DNA of 64,000 nucleotides. Source: Fulvia fulva (Eukaryota > Ascomycota > Dothideomycetes > Mycosphaerellales > Mycosphaerellaceae). Position numbers and translations under genes: made by a program. The stretch lies in the NCBI RefSeq assembly GCF_020509005.1, contig NC_063016.1:310001-374000 (forward strand), read 5' to 3'. Below, piece by piece: positions 54,701-63,717 of the stretch. The notes beneath the pieces were generated by a model. The model did no database searches, had not been told where the DNA came from, and saw only the letters and a list, made by a program, of their open reading frames with translations. The first letter of the stretch is position 1, and each line of letters opens with the position of its first letter.

Positions 54701-55900
54701 TATAGTTCTAAAGAGGCAGCTTTAGTCAGTAATATAGGATGAAGTATAGGAGTTAAGTAACTACTCTAACGAGGGGAACTTACCTTAGACTTCTATAGTT
54801 AAGTAAGCTACTTTATTATACTCATTATTATCAGATATTGTCTCTAGGGATGAGCCACATAAGTCACGTGACTCTAAGGCGGAAAAACCTTTTCTAGTCT
54901 TCTTCGCTTTAGAGGTATAAGACTAGGCCTAGTTCTTCTAGAGTGACAGTATGTTAGAGCTGAGTTTCTTTACTATTTTCTTAAGTTCTTCTATAGAGGA
55001 CTTCTCTCTTAGTGTCCTCCTTAAAGTAGGTAGTAGAGTCCTCTTCTTCTTAATATATATTATATTCTAGGAAGATAGTAGTTAGGAATGAGATCTAAGG
55101 ACCTTTCTTGCCTTAGGCAGACTAGGGCAGTCCTTGATTAGATAATCCTTCTTATAGAGAAGGTAGGAGAGTAGTCTTACTAGACCTAAGGGCTTGACCT
55201 AGGTAGCTACTATACTATACTTAGCCTTAGAGGGATCTAACCTAGCTTCTTAAGCTTTAAGGATCTTTAAGGTCCTTTTATAATCTATCTTTAGCTAAGC
55301 TATAATAGTATCCCTAGCTATATAGTAGTTAGGTAGTAGTGAGCTTAAGAGCTAGGTCATCCTTATATTAGCTTTCCTATAATACTGACCCTCTAGGTCA
55401 ACATTAGCAATCCTTTTTCTAAGAGAAACTAGGTGTGTCTATGTAGATCTAATAGTGAACTCTTCACTTATCTCAAAGGTCATAAATTGCTTTATAAGTT
55501 TATATATATAGGTTAGTAGCACCTAGCTATACTTATTCTAGAGATACACCTACTTCTTAGTAGCTCTTCTAGATTTATATTAGCCCTTAAGCTCAAATTC
55601 ATCTTCTTCTATAATCCTACTAAGGATACTAAAGTTGTATACTACATTATGTCTTGTCTATATTAGCGTATTAAGGATCTCCTTAGTTATAGCCTCTTCT
55701 TAGAGATTTAGAGTCTTGCCCTTAATGTTATTAAAAGACACTTCTATTAGGTTATTAATTATAAAGAATGCTAATTAGCTCTCTATCTTATATCTCTAAA
55801 GGTTGAACCATCTCTTCTAATTATCTCTCCTAAGAATTAGGATTTTGCCTCCCTTCTCCTCTATCTTCTCTTAGTATAAATCTATAATAGACTAGATGTA
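51738..55900 (-). pseudogene. Copia-C relic gag-pol, main part
   Basis: Collinear with 17513-21650 of the Copia-C plus copy, reverse complement, with most CA/TG turned into TA. Order from right to left: Gag (55900-55100), protease (about 54720-54780), integrase (54350-53590; the short open piece 53593-53781 is integrase), RT (52900-52200, where YVDD has decayed), and the start of RNase H next to the Gypsy-A LTR. 55901-56333 is leader sequence up to the primer site. Stops in all frames. Confidence 0.9.
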
Positions 55901-56333
55901 ATGAAACAAGGTGTATATATTCCACAGTAGTGGCCCAGATCCTACCTAGGCTTCTAGTATAGAATAGGAAAGTTCGTAGGTATAGATACTAAGGCCTACT
56001 TAGTAAAGTAAAGAAGGAGCGGTATAAGGTCCCGGGGCTAGGACATAGGTCTGTCTCTCCTAGTTGAGCTTTAAATGACTTACTTAAAGTCCTTCTTAAT
56101 AGTATCTCGATACATTTCTACCTATAGAGTATCTTTAAGGTATTGGCTTTAAGTAAGCCGTATAGAGTCCTTGTCTAGGTTACCTATTACTAAGTATCGA
56201 ACTAAGCTCCTTAATAGGATAGACGGGGTAGACTTCTGATTCCTAGATGTTTTCTACTACGATAGCAAGGGATATAAGTAACCTATACTAATACAGGGTG
56301 CTCTTATTCCTATATAAACCCGGCCTTATAACC

Positions 56334-56569
56334 TATTAAACAGATACGGGTAGATAGTAGCGGAGTAGAGTAAGAGATCGATCTTTAACTAACTAATAGT
56401 ACGAGTATATAGCAATATATTAGGAACTAATATGTTGATTATATTAGATGTCTATCTAAGCTAAAGGGGAGAGAAGGTATCTCCCTATAAAGCTAAGTTA
56501 TCGTAGATGCCTTAGGCTACTAGATCACTTCCTAATTATTAACTCCCTTTAAGATACTACATCTTAATA
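56334..56569 (-). repeat. Copia-C relic 5' LTR
   Basis: 236 bp with the terminal TG and CA both mutated to TA. The adjoining ccggccttataacc at 56320-56333 is the mutated primer site. Confidence 0.9.
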
Positions 56570-56942
56570 GGATTTAGGTCAAAGGAGGGATAGGACTCTA
56601 TTATTTCTTTTTTTCTTAGGCGTAAGGAGTTTACTTAGTGGTTTTAGTTTCTGACCTTAGTTTAACTAGCTTCTAGTTCTAGTACCTAGTTTCTAGCGTG
56701 CTTAACTAATTTCTAGGCTATATCCTTGATTTGAGTATAGGTCTACTACGGAGACTAGACTTTAACTTAGCCTCCTTAGCCCCTTATAGAATAAACTTGC
56801 GATCTCCTTAATATCTCTAGACTAACTACTTAACTAGACGCCGGATCCGCCTTCTTTACGTATAACTTGTAGGTATAGTTTCTTAGTTTATGTTAGCGTA
56901 GTAGAGGTGAAACTAGGGACAGTTTCGTAATAGGGGAGGATA

Positions 56943-57271
56943 TGTTAACGAGCTAAGGGCCCCTTTAGACCCTGAAATTTGCGCGTCGAATCTCGTTAAC
57001 CTTTAACGGTTAATTACCTAGTAGGGGTGTATAGGGGTACTACTAAGATATATATAGTTAGGAGGCGACCTTAGTAGGAAGTAAGGATTTACGAGGAATC
57101 TCTCTATAAGGCAAAGATACGGGAATCTAAAAATTTTTAGATTTATTATCTTTTTTTCAAGATTACTATATATACTTTACGGCCCGCGGACCGACAAGTA
57201 TATATACCTACGCGTAAGCTATCTTAAGGTCACTAGGCGCGCCCTTACTTACTAGGGTGGTTAGTCGTCTA
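56943..57271 (+). repeat. Gypsy-D 3' LTR
   Basis: About 329 bp, the partner of 30932-31260. It keeps TG at its start. Confidence 0.88.
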
Positions 57272-57333
57272 TAATACTCGACGAGCTTAGGGACGATAAG
57301 GACTTAGCGGCTAAGATCGCTTATCTAAAGAAG
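57272..57333 (+). other. Continuation of the sequence that Gypsy-D interrupted
   Basis: It starts with the TAATAC duplication and runs on from 30931 before being cut by the LTR at 57334. Charged codon content is similar on the plus strand. Unidentified. Confidence 0.4.
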
Positions 57334-57517
57334 TATTACGGGTAGCCCGCGACCCCTTACTATAGCTACGTCGGCCCGGGTGAACCGCGGACCTTCCGTA
57401 TTAGGTTAGCGCGGCTTAGCTTTACTTTATAACTTCGCCGCGCCTCGCGCCCCTCTTTCGTAGCTTTATAGAATAATAACTCTCTTATTCGGACCCTATA
57501 GTACGCGCGCCCTTATA
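57334..57517 (+). repeat. 5' LTR of Gypsy-A relic 2
   Basis: 184 bp, aligned end to end with the Gypsy-A LTR. Terminal TG and CA are mutated to TA. Confidence 0.9.
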
Positions 57518-57654
57518 GTTTGTTCTACTACCCTACCTAGATCGCGGATCTAGGTAAGGGACGCGTAATATTAGGAACAGACAGAACTATAGAACTTAAA
57601 GAACGCGTAGAGTCGTATTAGAACATAGAATACGGTAAGGCGTATAGTACGTAA

Positions 57655-59414
57655 ATACCTAGAGAACGTAACGCGGCGATATTATTAGTAGGTAGTCGCG
57701 CGCTCGTAGACAGTTAGCAAATAGGCATCGTTACGCCTCCCCGAACACAGACAATATGACTTTATAGACAAACGGCGGCATACTACCGCTACTAAAGCCT
57801 AAGGGTAAAGGTAAGTAGCGTATATCTCTTTTTCCTAACCTCTCCTCTTTTCCTCGGAGTTAGATATAGGACGATAACCGGCGGGTTATAGTAGACACCG
57901 GTGTCGCGCTATAATAGGAAATTAATAAAGCTTACTAGAAAGCCTTCGAGCGAGAAGAAGGTAGTAAGATTAACTTTATAGAACTGTTCGAGTTTAAGCT
58001 CGAAGAGAACCTAGGCGGCGACCTAGACGAGGTATACCTATTACTCGACGAGATAGAGCACATTCTCGTATCCGAATACTAGAATGTTATACTAGACAAA
58101 CTTACGACCCTCGTATCCTAGTACCCGAAGACTACCTACGACTTCGTACTATAGGTAGTGAATATAGCGATCACTAAAGGTAGACAACTCGATATAATAG
58201 AGCGAGCTAACAACCTCTAGAACACCTAGTATACTACGCTATATACCGAGTATAACCGTATCTATAAGATACTACGAAGCGAGGAGGCTATAATATAGAA
58301 GATAGCCGTAGACCTAAAGAGTAAGAAGGATTATAACCTAGCAAAGTTATAAGAGGTAAAGAAGAAGGTATAGGATGCCGAAGCTAGGAACTAGGCTCTA
58401 TAGAAGGAGGTTAACGATCTAGAGACTCGACTCTAAGCTACTAAAGACACTATATAGAATAGAGGTAAGGGCCGCTCTAGTCGCCGACCCTCCTATTTAC
58501 CTCTACGCGAGACCTTACTCGAGTAGCTAATACGTAAGTATCGTAAAGCTACTAGTAGAGGCGGCGGCGGTAGAGGCGGTAGTAACGATAATAACGGCAA
58601 TAGTAATAACGACCGAGGACGTAATAGAAACCGTCTACGACCTAATAATAATAACGGTCGCGACTCTCGAGCGCGTAACACCCGTATATAGACTCCCCTA
58701 ATCGAACTTTTAGAACGCCTATTTACTATTAACCGTACTCTAATACGCGGTATCGAGGTTAGTAAGGGCGTGCCTAACCTAAAGTACTTTAAGAACGATA
58801 ACGACCCTAACTTCGATAGTTAGTATAGTAGCGTACTCCTTAAGCTAACTATAACTACTTTCCGCTCCGAGGTAGACGGCCTACGTTTTATATATAGATA
58901 GATATAGGGTGACCCTTAGAGAAGTATTAAGCCGAGGATTCCCGTGCCTAGACAACAATTATTTAACAAGTTTAAGACTAGTAAAGAACTACTAGATTAG
59001 ATAACGCGCTAGTACGGCACCCGTAACGAAGGAACTAAGGCTATAGTTAATATTACTACCTATAAGTAGGAGTAGGGCGAGACCTTTATTACCTTCTACG
59101 CTTACTACTCGAAGCTACGTACTTAGATAGAGTAGACCGACGAGACTAAGCTAATACTGTTTTGTAACCGCCTAAACCGTAAGTACTTTATTAAGACTTT
59201 CGGCGATAGGGAAGTAGATAGACGCTTATACAATATATAGGATGTTATTAAGGAATATACGGTATTAGATAAGAGCTTCTACGAGACCGACCGACTATAT
59301 CTATAGAAGGAGCGCCTACGTAGCAACCCTAATTCGAATAATAACGGCGTATAGGGCGGTAGTAATGCCGTAGGTACCGTAGCTACTAGTACGACCGCTA
59401 TAATCGTCTAGCGA
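57655..59414 (+). pseudogene. Gypsy-A relic 2 gag
   Basis: Aligned with the intact Gypsy-A Gag from its first codon, which has become ATA (57655-57657), through the coiled coil (about 58250-58440), the Gly/Asp/Asn region (58560-58650) and the conserved Gag region (58690-59300). It is cut at 59414 before the zinc knuckle. CAG/TGG positions mostly read TAG. The short minus-strand open stretch at 58493-58681 is chance. Confidence 0.88.
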
Positions 59415-59585
59415 TATTACGGGTAGTAATCTATAAGATAGTATAGGGTTACCGTAAAATAAGCGTTATTCGGTAAGGCTACGAAAGAGAAGCGCGAAGC
59501 GCGCGAGATATATAGAGAAGCGCTAAGGCGCTAGTACGCGGGAAAGAGCCGCGGCGCGACGTTACGGTAGTAGTAAACCGTAATA
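59415..59585 (-). repeat. Gypsy-F 3' LTR
   Basis: About 171 bp, tattacgg...cgtaata, with both ends RIP-mutated. Distantly similar in layout to the Gypsy-A LTR (shared ggctacgaaagag core). Confidence 0.65.
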
Positions 59586-59764
59586 GTACCCCCCTTTAGA
59601 TCGCTATTCGTCCTCGGACGGCTCTATCTCTATAGTAGTATATCTATAGAAACTATATCATCCTCTAGTCCACCTTATTTAGCTTGATATCGATCACTAT
59701 ATCCGTTAGGCGGCTAAGCTAGTACGGCTATATAGAGGCTTAGGGTATGTTTTGATAAGACACT

Positions 59765-60117
59765 TGTTACGGTCTGAAAGGTGGGAGAAGCTCATTTGTC
59801 AGACAAGCGAAGAACGAGGGGAGATCACTAGGCAGCCAGTGTATTGGAGTCACTTGGGTCACTCGTGAACGAGGTGACTCAGGGTCACTCGTGAACGAGG
59901 TGACTCAGGGTCACTTAGGTCACTCGTGAGCGAGGTGACCGCGCCAAGACATAGTACTATATAGACGACGCTCCTTTGCAAGTAGATAGGAGCCTCGTGC
60001 TCAACTCATTTTAAGTATACACCATATACTGTTTGGGACCACTACCTTCTCAACGAGTCAGAGACATCACTGCAAAGATCCAAGCCCGGTTGGGATAACG
60101 TACAGCGGTTCCTAACA
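59765..60117 (+). repeat. 5' LTR of the gag-only element
   Basis: 353 bp, TGTTACGG...CTAACA. It holds short tandem palindromic repeats with two TGACTCA motifs (59875-59881, 59901-59907), a TATATA box (59958-59963) and the probable RNA start near 59997. Confidence 0.93.
59854..59940 (+). repeat. Tandem palindromic 26-bp repeats with TGACTCA sites
   Basis: Units of the form GTCACTCGT-ga-ACGAGGTGAC recur with a 26-bp period, two exact and one diverged. Two units end in TGACTCA, the known binding site of Gcn4/CPC-1/AP-1 type bZIP factors. They lie about 55-85 bp upstream of the TATA box, where enhancer elements of U3 are expected. Bound regulation is inferred. Confidence 0.6.
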
Positions 60118-60120
60118 ACT

Positions 60121-60128
60121 TTGAGCAC
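60121..60128 (+). promoter_or_regulatory. Probable self-priming site of the gag-only element
   Basis: Three bases after the LTR, ttgagcac is exactly complementary to gtgctcaa in the LTR (59997-60004), which begins 39 nt after the TATATA box. This is the same arrangement as in Gypsy-A. Confidence 0.55.
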
Positions 60129-60149
60129 CACCACCAGGGCCCTTTGCAT

Positions 60150-61142
60150 ATGTCTGGGAGAGACGCTACCCGGAGTCCGTCAAGACAAGGAACGCCACAG
60201 TCAACTGGCATTACGGAACGAATGAGCGAAATGTCGATTACAGGAAGCAGCAAGAACAACAACGCTCCTATGAGTATGCTGAACTCACAGGACCACCACC
60301 GTGCACCTAAGGTGTCTACGCCGGAGACGTTCGACGGGACCAAGGACAAACTGGAGGCTTTTCAACTGCAGGTTCAGTTGTACCTTCACTTCAACGCACA
60401 CCAGTTTCAAGGCGAGGCCGGCAAGGTCTTGTACGCCGCATCCTTCCTACGAGGAAAAGCAGCTAGAGGATTCCGACCATACCTCAAGGACTGGCTCCAC
60501 AACCAGGGTGAGGGGGGGACACCGAAGACGGAAACTCGAAAAATTTTCCACGACTACGACGAGTTTGAGACGAAACTCGATGATCTATACGGGATACCGA
60601 ATGAGGAGGTATACGCCGACCGACATATCCGACAACTTCGACAGACCACTTCTGTAGCGCTGTACGCCTCAGAATTCCAAGGATATGCCGCCGACCTAGA
60701 ATGGAACGACGCAGCATTACGATCGCAGTTCTACCTCGGGCTGAAGGACAACGTTAAAGCCGAACTATCCCGAAACGCCAGCGTTGTGACGCTAGGGGCG
60801 ATGATCAAGGCAGCAAAGGAGATCGACGAAAGGCTCCAGGATTTGAGGTACGACCGACACGTACAGCCTGGATACCAGAGACCCGCCGCGAGCGGAAGAG
60901 GGGGCTTCAAGGCCAGAAGTCAGGACCCTAGTTACGGAGACCCAATGGAATTGGACGTAACGGATCGTAGGACAGGAAGGGGGCTGAAGAGCAAAGGTTC
61001 CACCTGCTACGTATGTGGCGAGCAAGGCCACTTTGCAAAAAACTGCAAGAAGAAGAATATGGTTAGCCGCGAGTTCAACGCAATGATTCGCGAAGAGAAG
61101 ACATACCAGGAATGCGAGAACTTCTTCTCGAAATCTGCTTAG
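60150..61142 (+). CDS. gag: Gag of the short LTR element
   Basis: 330 residues from the ATG at 60150, a typical short Ty3/Gypsy-type Gag. The first 55 residues are Ser/Thr/Asn-rich and probably disordered. The capsid-like region covers about 55-235: PETFDGTKDKLEAF, FLRGKAARGF, FETKLDDLYG, YASEFQGYAADL, QFYLGLKDNVK. A MELD motif precedes a canonical CX2CX4HX4C knuckle (CYVCGEQGHFAKNC, residues 286-299) flanked by basic residues. The stop at 61142 is followed by 106 bp of non-coding sequence, where protease and RT would normally begin. It should form particles and package its own RNA; pol must come from another element. The frame is intact. Confidence 0.9.
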   Translation: MSGRDATRSPSRQGTPQSTGITERMSEMSITGSSKNNNAPMSMLNSQDHHRAPKVSTPETFDGTKDKLEAFQLQVQLYLHFNAHQFQGEAGKVLYAASFLRGKAARGFRPYLKDWLHNQGEGGTPKTETRKIFHDYDEFETKLDDLYGIPNEEVYADRHIRQLRQTTSVALYASEFQGYAADLEWNDAALRSQFYLGLKDNVKAELSRNASVVTLGAMIKAAKEIDERLQDLRYDRHVQPGYQRPAASGRGGFKARSQDPSYGDPMELDVTDRRTGRGLKSKGSTCYVCGEQGHFAKNCKKKNMVSREFNAMIREEKTYQECENFFSKSA

Positions 61143-61248
61143 CAGAAACGACCTGACGACAAGGCATCAAACAGCGGCTTCTTGATTTGATGACCTAAGG
61201 ACTAGAAGTCAACACAACGACACGGATAAACGACTACTGGAACACGAC

Positions 61249-61752
61249 TTACGAAGGCGCCTCGGGAGGAGGATCAGAACAAAAACCAGACCAGGAGAAA
61301 GGGGACGCTACACCGACGCTTTGGAGGCTCTTCTCCAGCTCGGATGCGGACAGGTGGACGACCCGAGTATCGTCTCCCTCGGCGGCGAGCTCACGATCCA
61401 AGCAACGGAGTTTTTCTTCTTCACGGGCACGGTTCTGCTCGAGTACTTGGCGCTTCCTGGTGAGGATCGCCCGGACCTGCTCCAGTTGCTGCAGGAGCGA
61501 TTCCTGTTGTTGCTCCGCCAGCTCGATTTCTCTTTTTATGGATGCTTCGGTCCGATCTATGGCGGCCCACGACGTACGGACACAGGCGCGACCTCTACGG
61601 ACACACTCGGAACACCGCGAGTCGGAGCCAGGCATGACGAAACACAGACGCAACTTCGAACAACAGTTCTCGCAGGGGGACTCGGCCAGGTGATTCTGTC
61701 GCTCGATGCGGGAGGCACGAAGTTCGCGTTTCTGTGACGAGGAGGAAGACAT
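61249..61752 (-). CDS. Zn(II)2Cys6-type coiled-coil protein, antisense within the LTR element
   Basis: 167 residues from the ATG at 61752, on the strand opposite to gag. Six cysteines at 27, 30, 37, 47, 50 and 57 give CX2CX6CX9CX2CX6C, the exact spacing of Gal4-type binuclear zinc clusters. It has fewer basic residues between the first cysteines than most Gal4-type DNA-binding domains. Residues 65-125 are a Glu/Gln/Leu/Arg-rich coiled coil, matching the usual zinc cluster plus dimerisation helix. The tail is acidic, then Ser/Pro-rich. There is no signal peptide, membrane segment or pol motif. Possible roles: DNA binding, including control of the element's own LTR, or RNA/particle binding. Function unknown. 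An overlapping plus-strand open frame (61321-61737) looks like its shadow. Confidence 0.75.
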   Translation of the reverse strand: MSSSSSQKRELRASRIERQNHLAESPCENCCSKLRLCFVMPGSDSRCSECVRRGRACVRTSWAAIDRTEASIKREIELAEQQQESLLQQLEQVRAILTRKRQVLEQNRAREEEKLRCLDRELAAEGDDTRVVHLSASELEKSLQSVGVASPFSWSGFCSDPPPEAPS

Positions 61753-61831
61753 TTTGGACAAGCTGAGGAATGAAAATGATGGGACATTCGCTTATATCAT
61801 CATGACACGTGATCGTTGGGACACCGATCCT

Positions 61832-61845
61832 GGGGAGGGGGATGG
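61832..61845 (+). promoter_or_regulatory. Polypurine tract of the gag-only element
   Basis: ggggagggggatgg directly before the 3' LTR; the expected start of plus-strand DNA synthesis. It confirms the orientation of the element as that of gag. Confidence 0.75.
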
Positions 61846-62198
61846 TGTTACGGTCTGAAAGGTGGGAGAAGCTCATTTGTCAGACAAGCGAAGAACGAGG
61901 GGAGATCACTAGGCAGCCAGTGTATTGGAGTCACTTGGGTCACTCGTGAACGAGGTGACTCAGGGTCACTCGTGAACGAGGTGACTCAGGGTCACTTAGG
62001 TCACTCGTGAGCGAGGTGACCGCGCCAAGACATAGTACTATATAGACGACGCTCCTTTGCAAGTAGATAGGAGCCTCGTGCTCAACTCATTTTAAGTATA
62101 CACCATATACTGTTTGGGACCACTACCTTCTCAACGAGTCAGAGACATCACTGCAAAGATCCAAGCCCGGTTGGGATAACGTACAGCGGTTCCTAACA
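61846..62198 (+). repeat. 3' LTR of the gag-only element
   Basis: 353 bp, identical by eye to 59765-60117, including both TGACTCA motifs (61956-61962, 61982-61988). Confidence 0.93.
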
Positions 62199-62203
62199 AC
62201 ACT

Positions 62204-63717
62204 AACGGCGACTCCTTAGAGAAGCCCGATCCTTATAGAAGTAGGTATACGCGGTTCTATAGTAGCCCTAGCGTATTAAGTATCCTAGGATAAAACTCTA
62301 TCGTACTCGTATTAAGTCTTATCGAGCGGCGTAACGTCCTTACTTATAGCTTAGACGCCGTTACGGGCGTATTAGTTTACGGTATAACTACCGGTATAGA
62401 CGTACTCCCGTTCTCCGTAGGCACCTAGCTAGACTTAGTATAAGATCGTAGTATACTAGTAACTCGGTCCTTATTAGGTACCTAGTCGTACGGCGGCTTA
62501 AAGTCGGTAGGTATAGACTTCGTCGGAAAGTTGTAGTAGAAGTCTATAATAGAGGCGGCTACTCCTACTAATACTTCTAGTAGCTCCTAGCTCGGCTCGC
62601 GGTATCCTTTCTACTTTACTAGGTACTTATACTCGTCTTACTTCTATAGTAAGTGTTTTAGTAGTCTTCTCTTTAGCTTAAAATATTTCCTATCGAGTAT
62701 GTCCTCTACGAAGTACTCTTCGGATATTCCGCCGTCGTCGTCGCGGGTAATCTCGATTAGGGGCGGCGGTACTAGGATCTGTCTAGGTTCGGGGTTATTA
62801 GTAGCTAGTTATAGGAGCGAGACGTAGAAAGTATTATAGAGATTGCCTAACTAATCGGGTATTATAACGTAGTAAGTATTTTAATACGGGAGTACTACGG
62901 TAATCTCGTACGGCCCTACGTTCTTAATATCGAGCTTCTTAGACGGGCGTGTTATTGACTAGTTAGTAGTATTAATATAAACTTCGTCGCCGATATTATA
63001 ATTCGGAGGTAGCTAGCGATATACGTTTATAAAATCTACTTATAACGCTTAGGCTAACACAATTTCTTGCCTTAGGTATACGTATATCTAGTTTATACAC
63101 TTAGTAAACGTATTCGAAGATTCTATATCGAGTCGTTACTTATAGGGCATGAGCTTTATAGGTGTATTTAGACTAGTATCCGTAAATTCTAGGTTACGAC
63201 CGGTATTAGTATAGAAGGGTAAGACTCTAGTAGTAGCTAATATATAATTGTTAGTAGTAAACTCGGCAAGTAGTAACTAATTAACCTAATTATCTTAGGC
63301 GTAGTTAATGTAGGCCCTAAGATAACGTTCTATAACCTTATTCGTGTTTTTAGACTATCTATCGGATTCTAGGTAAAAGGCCGTCGATAGTCGTTATTGA
63401 ATACCGAGTAGGGAGTAAACTCGTCTCTAGAACGTAGACGTCTACTAGGAGCCCCGATCCGAGACGATGCTCTTAGAGATGCTATAACGTACGAAGATAT
63501 AGCGGATAAAGATATATACGATATATAGGGCGTCTATCTATAGTACTAGAATTAGGTATCTCTCCTTAGTAAGCCTGTCCGTAACTATAAGGACGTTCTT
63601 ATACGTTTGTCTATCGGTTAAGCTCTTACTTCCGGGCAAATCTATAACGAAGTTAATAGCGATATCCTCCTATACTCCGAAGGGTACCGGTAATAGTATA
63701 AGGAGGCCCTAATACTA
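62204..63717 (-). pseudogene. Gypsy-F pol relic: integrase and chromodomain
   Basis: The chromodomain is readable near 62583-62640 as YKYLVK, stop, KGY ... PS, stop, EL; both stops stand where Trp belongs (TGG to TAG). The integrase core is near 63590-63670: INFVIDLPGS, where the first catalytic Asp is now Asn, then NVLIVTDRLTKE. The pol C-terminus continues at 59586-59764 beyond the inserted LTR element. No open frame is left. Confidence 0.75.

Larger units (their letters stand above)
38190..56569 (-). mobile_element. Copia-C relic, heavily mutated, carrying two younger insertions
   Basis: LTRs of 235-236 bp lie at 38190-38424 and 56334-56569, with a 5-bp duplication GGATT (38185-38189 and 56570-56574). 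The internal parts are 38425-38535, 44066-44510 and 51738-56333. They match the Copia-C plus copy (17487-22444) along their length but have lost nearly all CpA/TpG. Copia-2 and Gypsy-A are inserted in the RNase H end of its pol. Confidence 0.92.
30932..57271 (+). mobile_element. Gypsy-D relic, host of the nested insertions
   Basis: Two closely matching LTRs of about 329 bp (30932-31260 and 56943-57271) enclose a mutated plus-strand gag-pol. The Copia-C relic splits it at 38189/56570. The 3' piece, 56575-56942, holds the end of the internal region and a purine-rich tract (aggggaggata) just before the 3' LTR. A 5-6 bp duplication, TAATAC, flanks the element at 30926-30931 and 57272-57277. It is the outermost layer of a three-level nest. 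Confidence 0.88.
57334..59414 (+). mobile_element. Gypsy-A relic 2: 5' LTR and gag, cut by Gypsy-F
   Basis: A 184-bp LTR (57334-57517), then the same leader and primer site as Gypsy-A (57520-57528), then mutated gag. The rest of the element would lie beyond the Gypsy-F insertion, outside the window. Confidence 0.9.
59765..62198 (+). mobile_element. Short gag-only LTR element carrying an antisense zinc-cluster gene
   Basis: A pristine 2,434-bp element. Two 353-bp LTRs, identical by eye, and a 5-bp duplication ACACT (59760-59764 and 62199-62203) show a recent retrotransposition. The interior of 1,728 bp holds gag on the plus strand (60150-61142) and, convergent to it, a Zn(II)2Cys6 protein gene on the minus strand (61249-61752). 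There is no protease, RT, RNase H or integrase, so it must use enzymes of another element. It resembles the TR-GAG class of non-autonomous elements described in plants, but with an added gene. No RIP damage, although it lies in mutated Gypsy-F. Confidence 0.92.
59415..63717 (-). mobile_element. Gypsy-F relic, a second chromodomain Gypsy family
   Basis: Left end: a 171-bp LTR (59415-59585), followed by gtacccccc, the complement of a polypurine tract. The internal pol is on the minus strand at 59586-59764 and 62204-63717, interrupted by the short LTR element. It is inserted in the gag of Gypsy-A relic 2. The pol homology ends near 63717, where unmutated DNA begins. Its 5' half lies outside the window or is lost. 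Confidence 0.8.

Noticed and set aside
59854..59940. CRISPR-like regular repeats
   Set aside because: The 26-bp period is tandem without unique spacers and lies in a retrotransposon LTR of a eukaryote.
61321..61737. A 138-codon plus-strand frame opposite the zinc-cluster gene
   Set aside because: The minus frame has an exact six-cysteine zinc cluster and a coiled coil; the plus frame has no recognisable domain. It is treated as a shadow.
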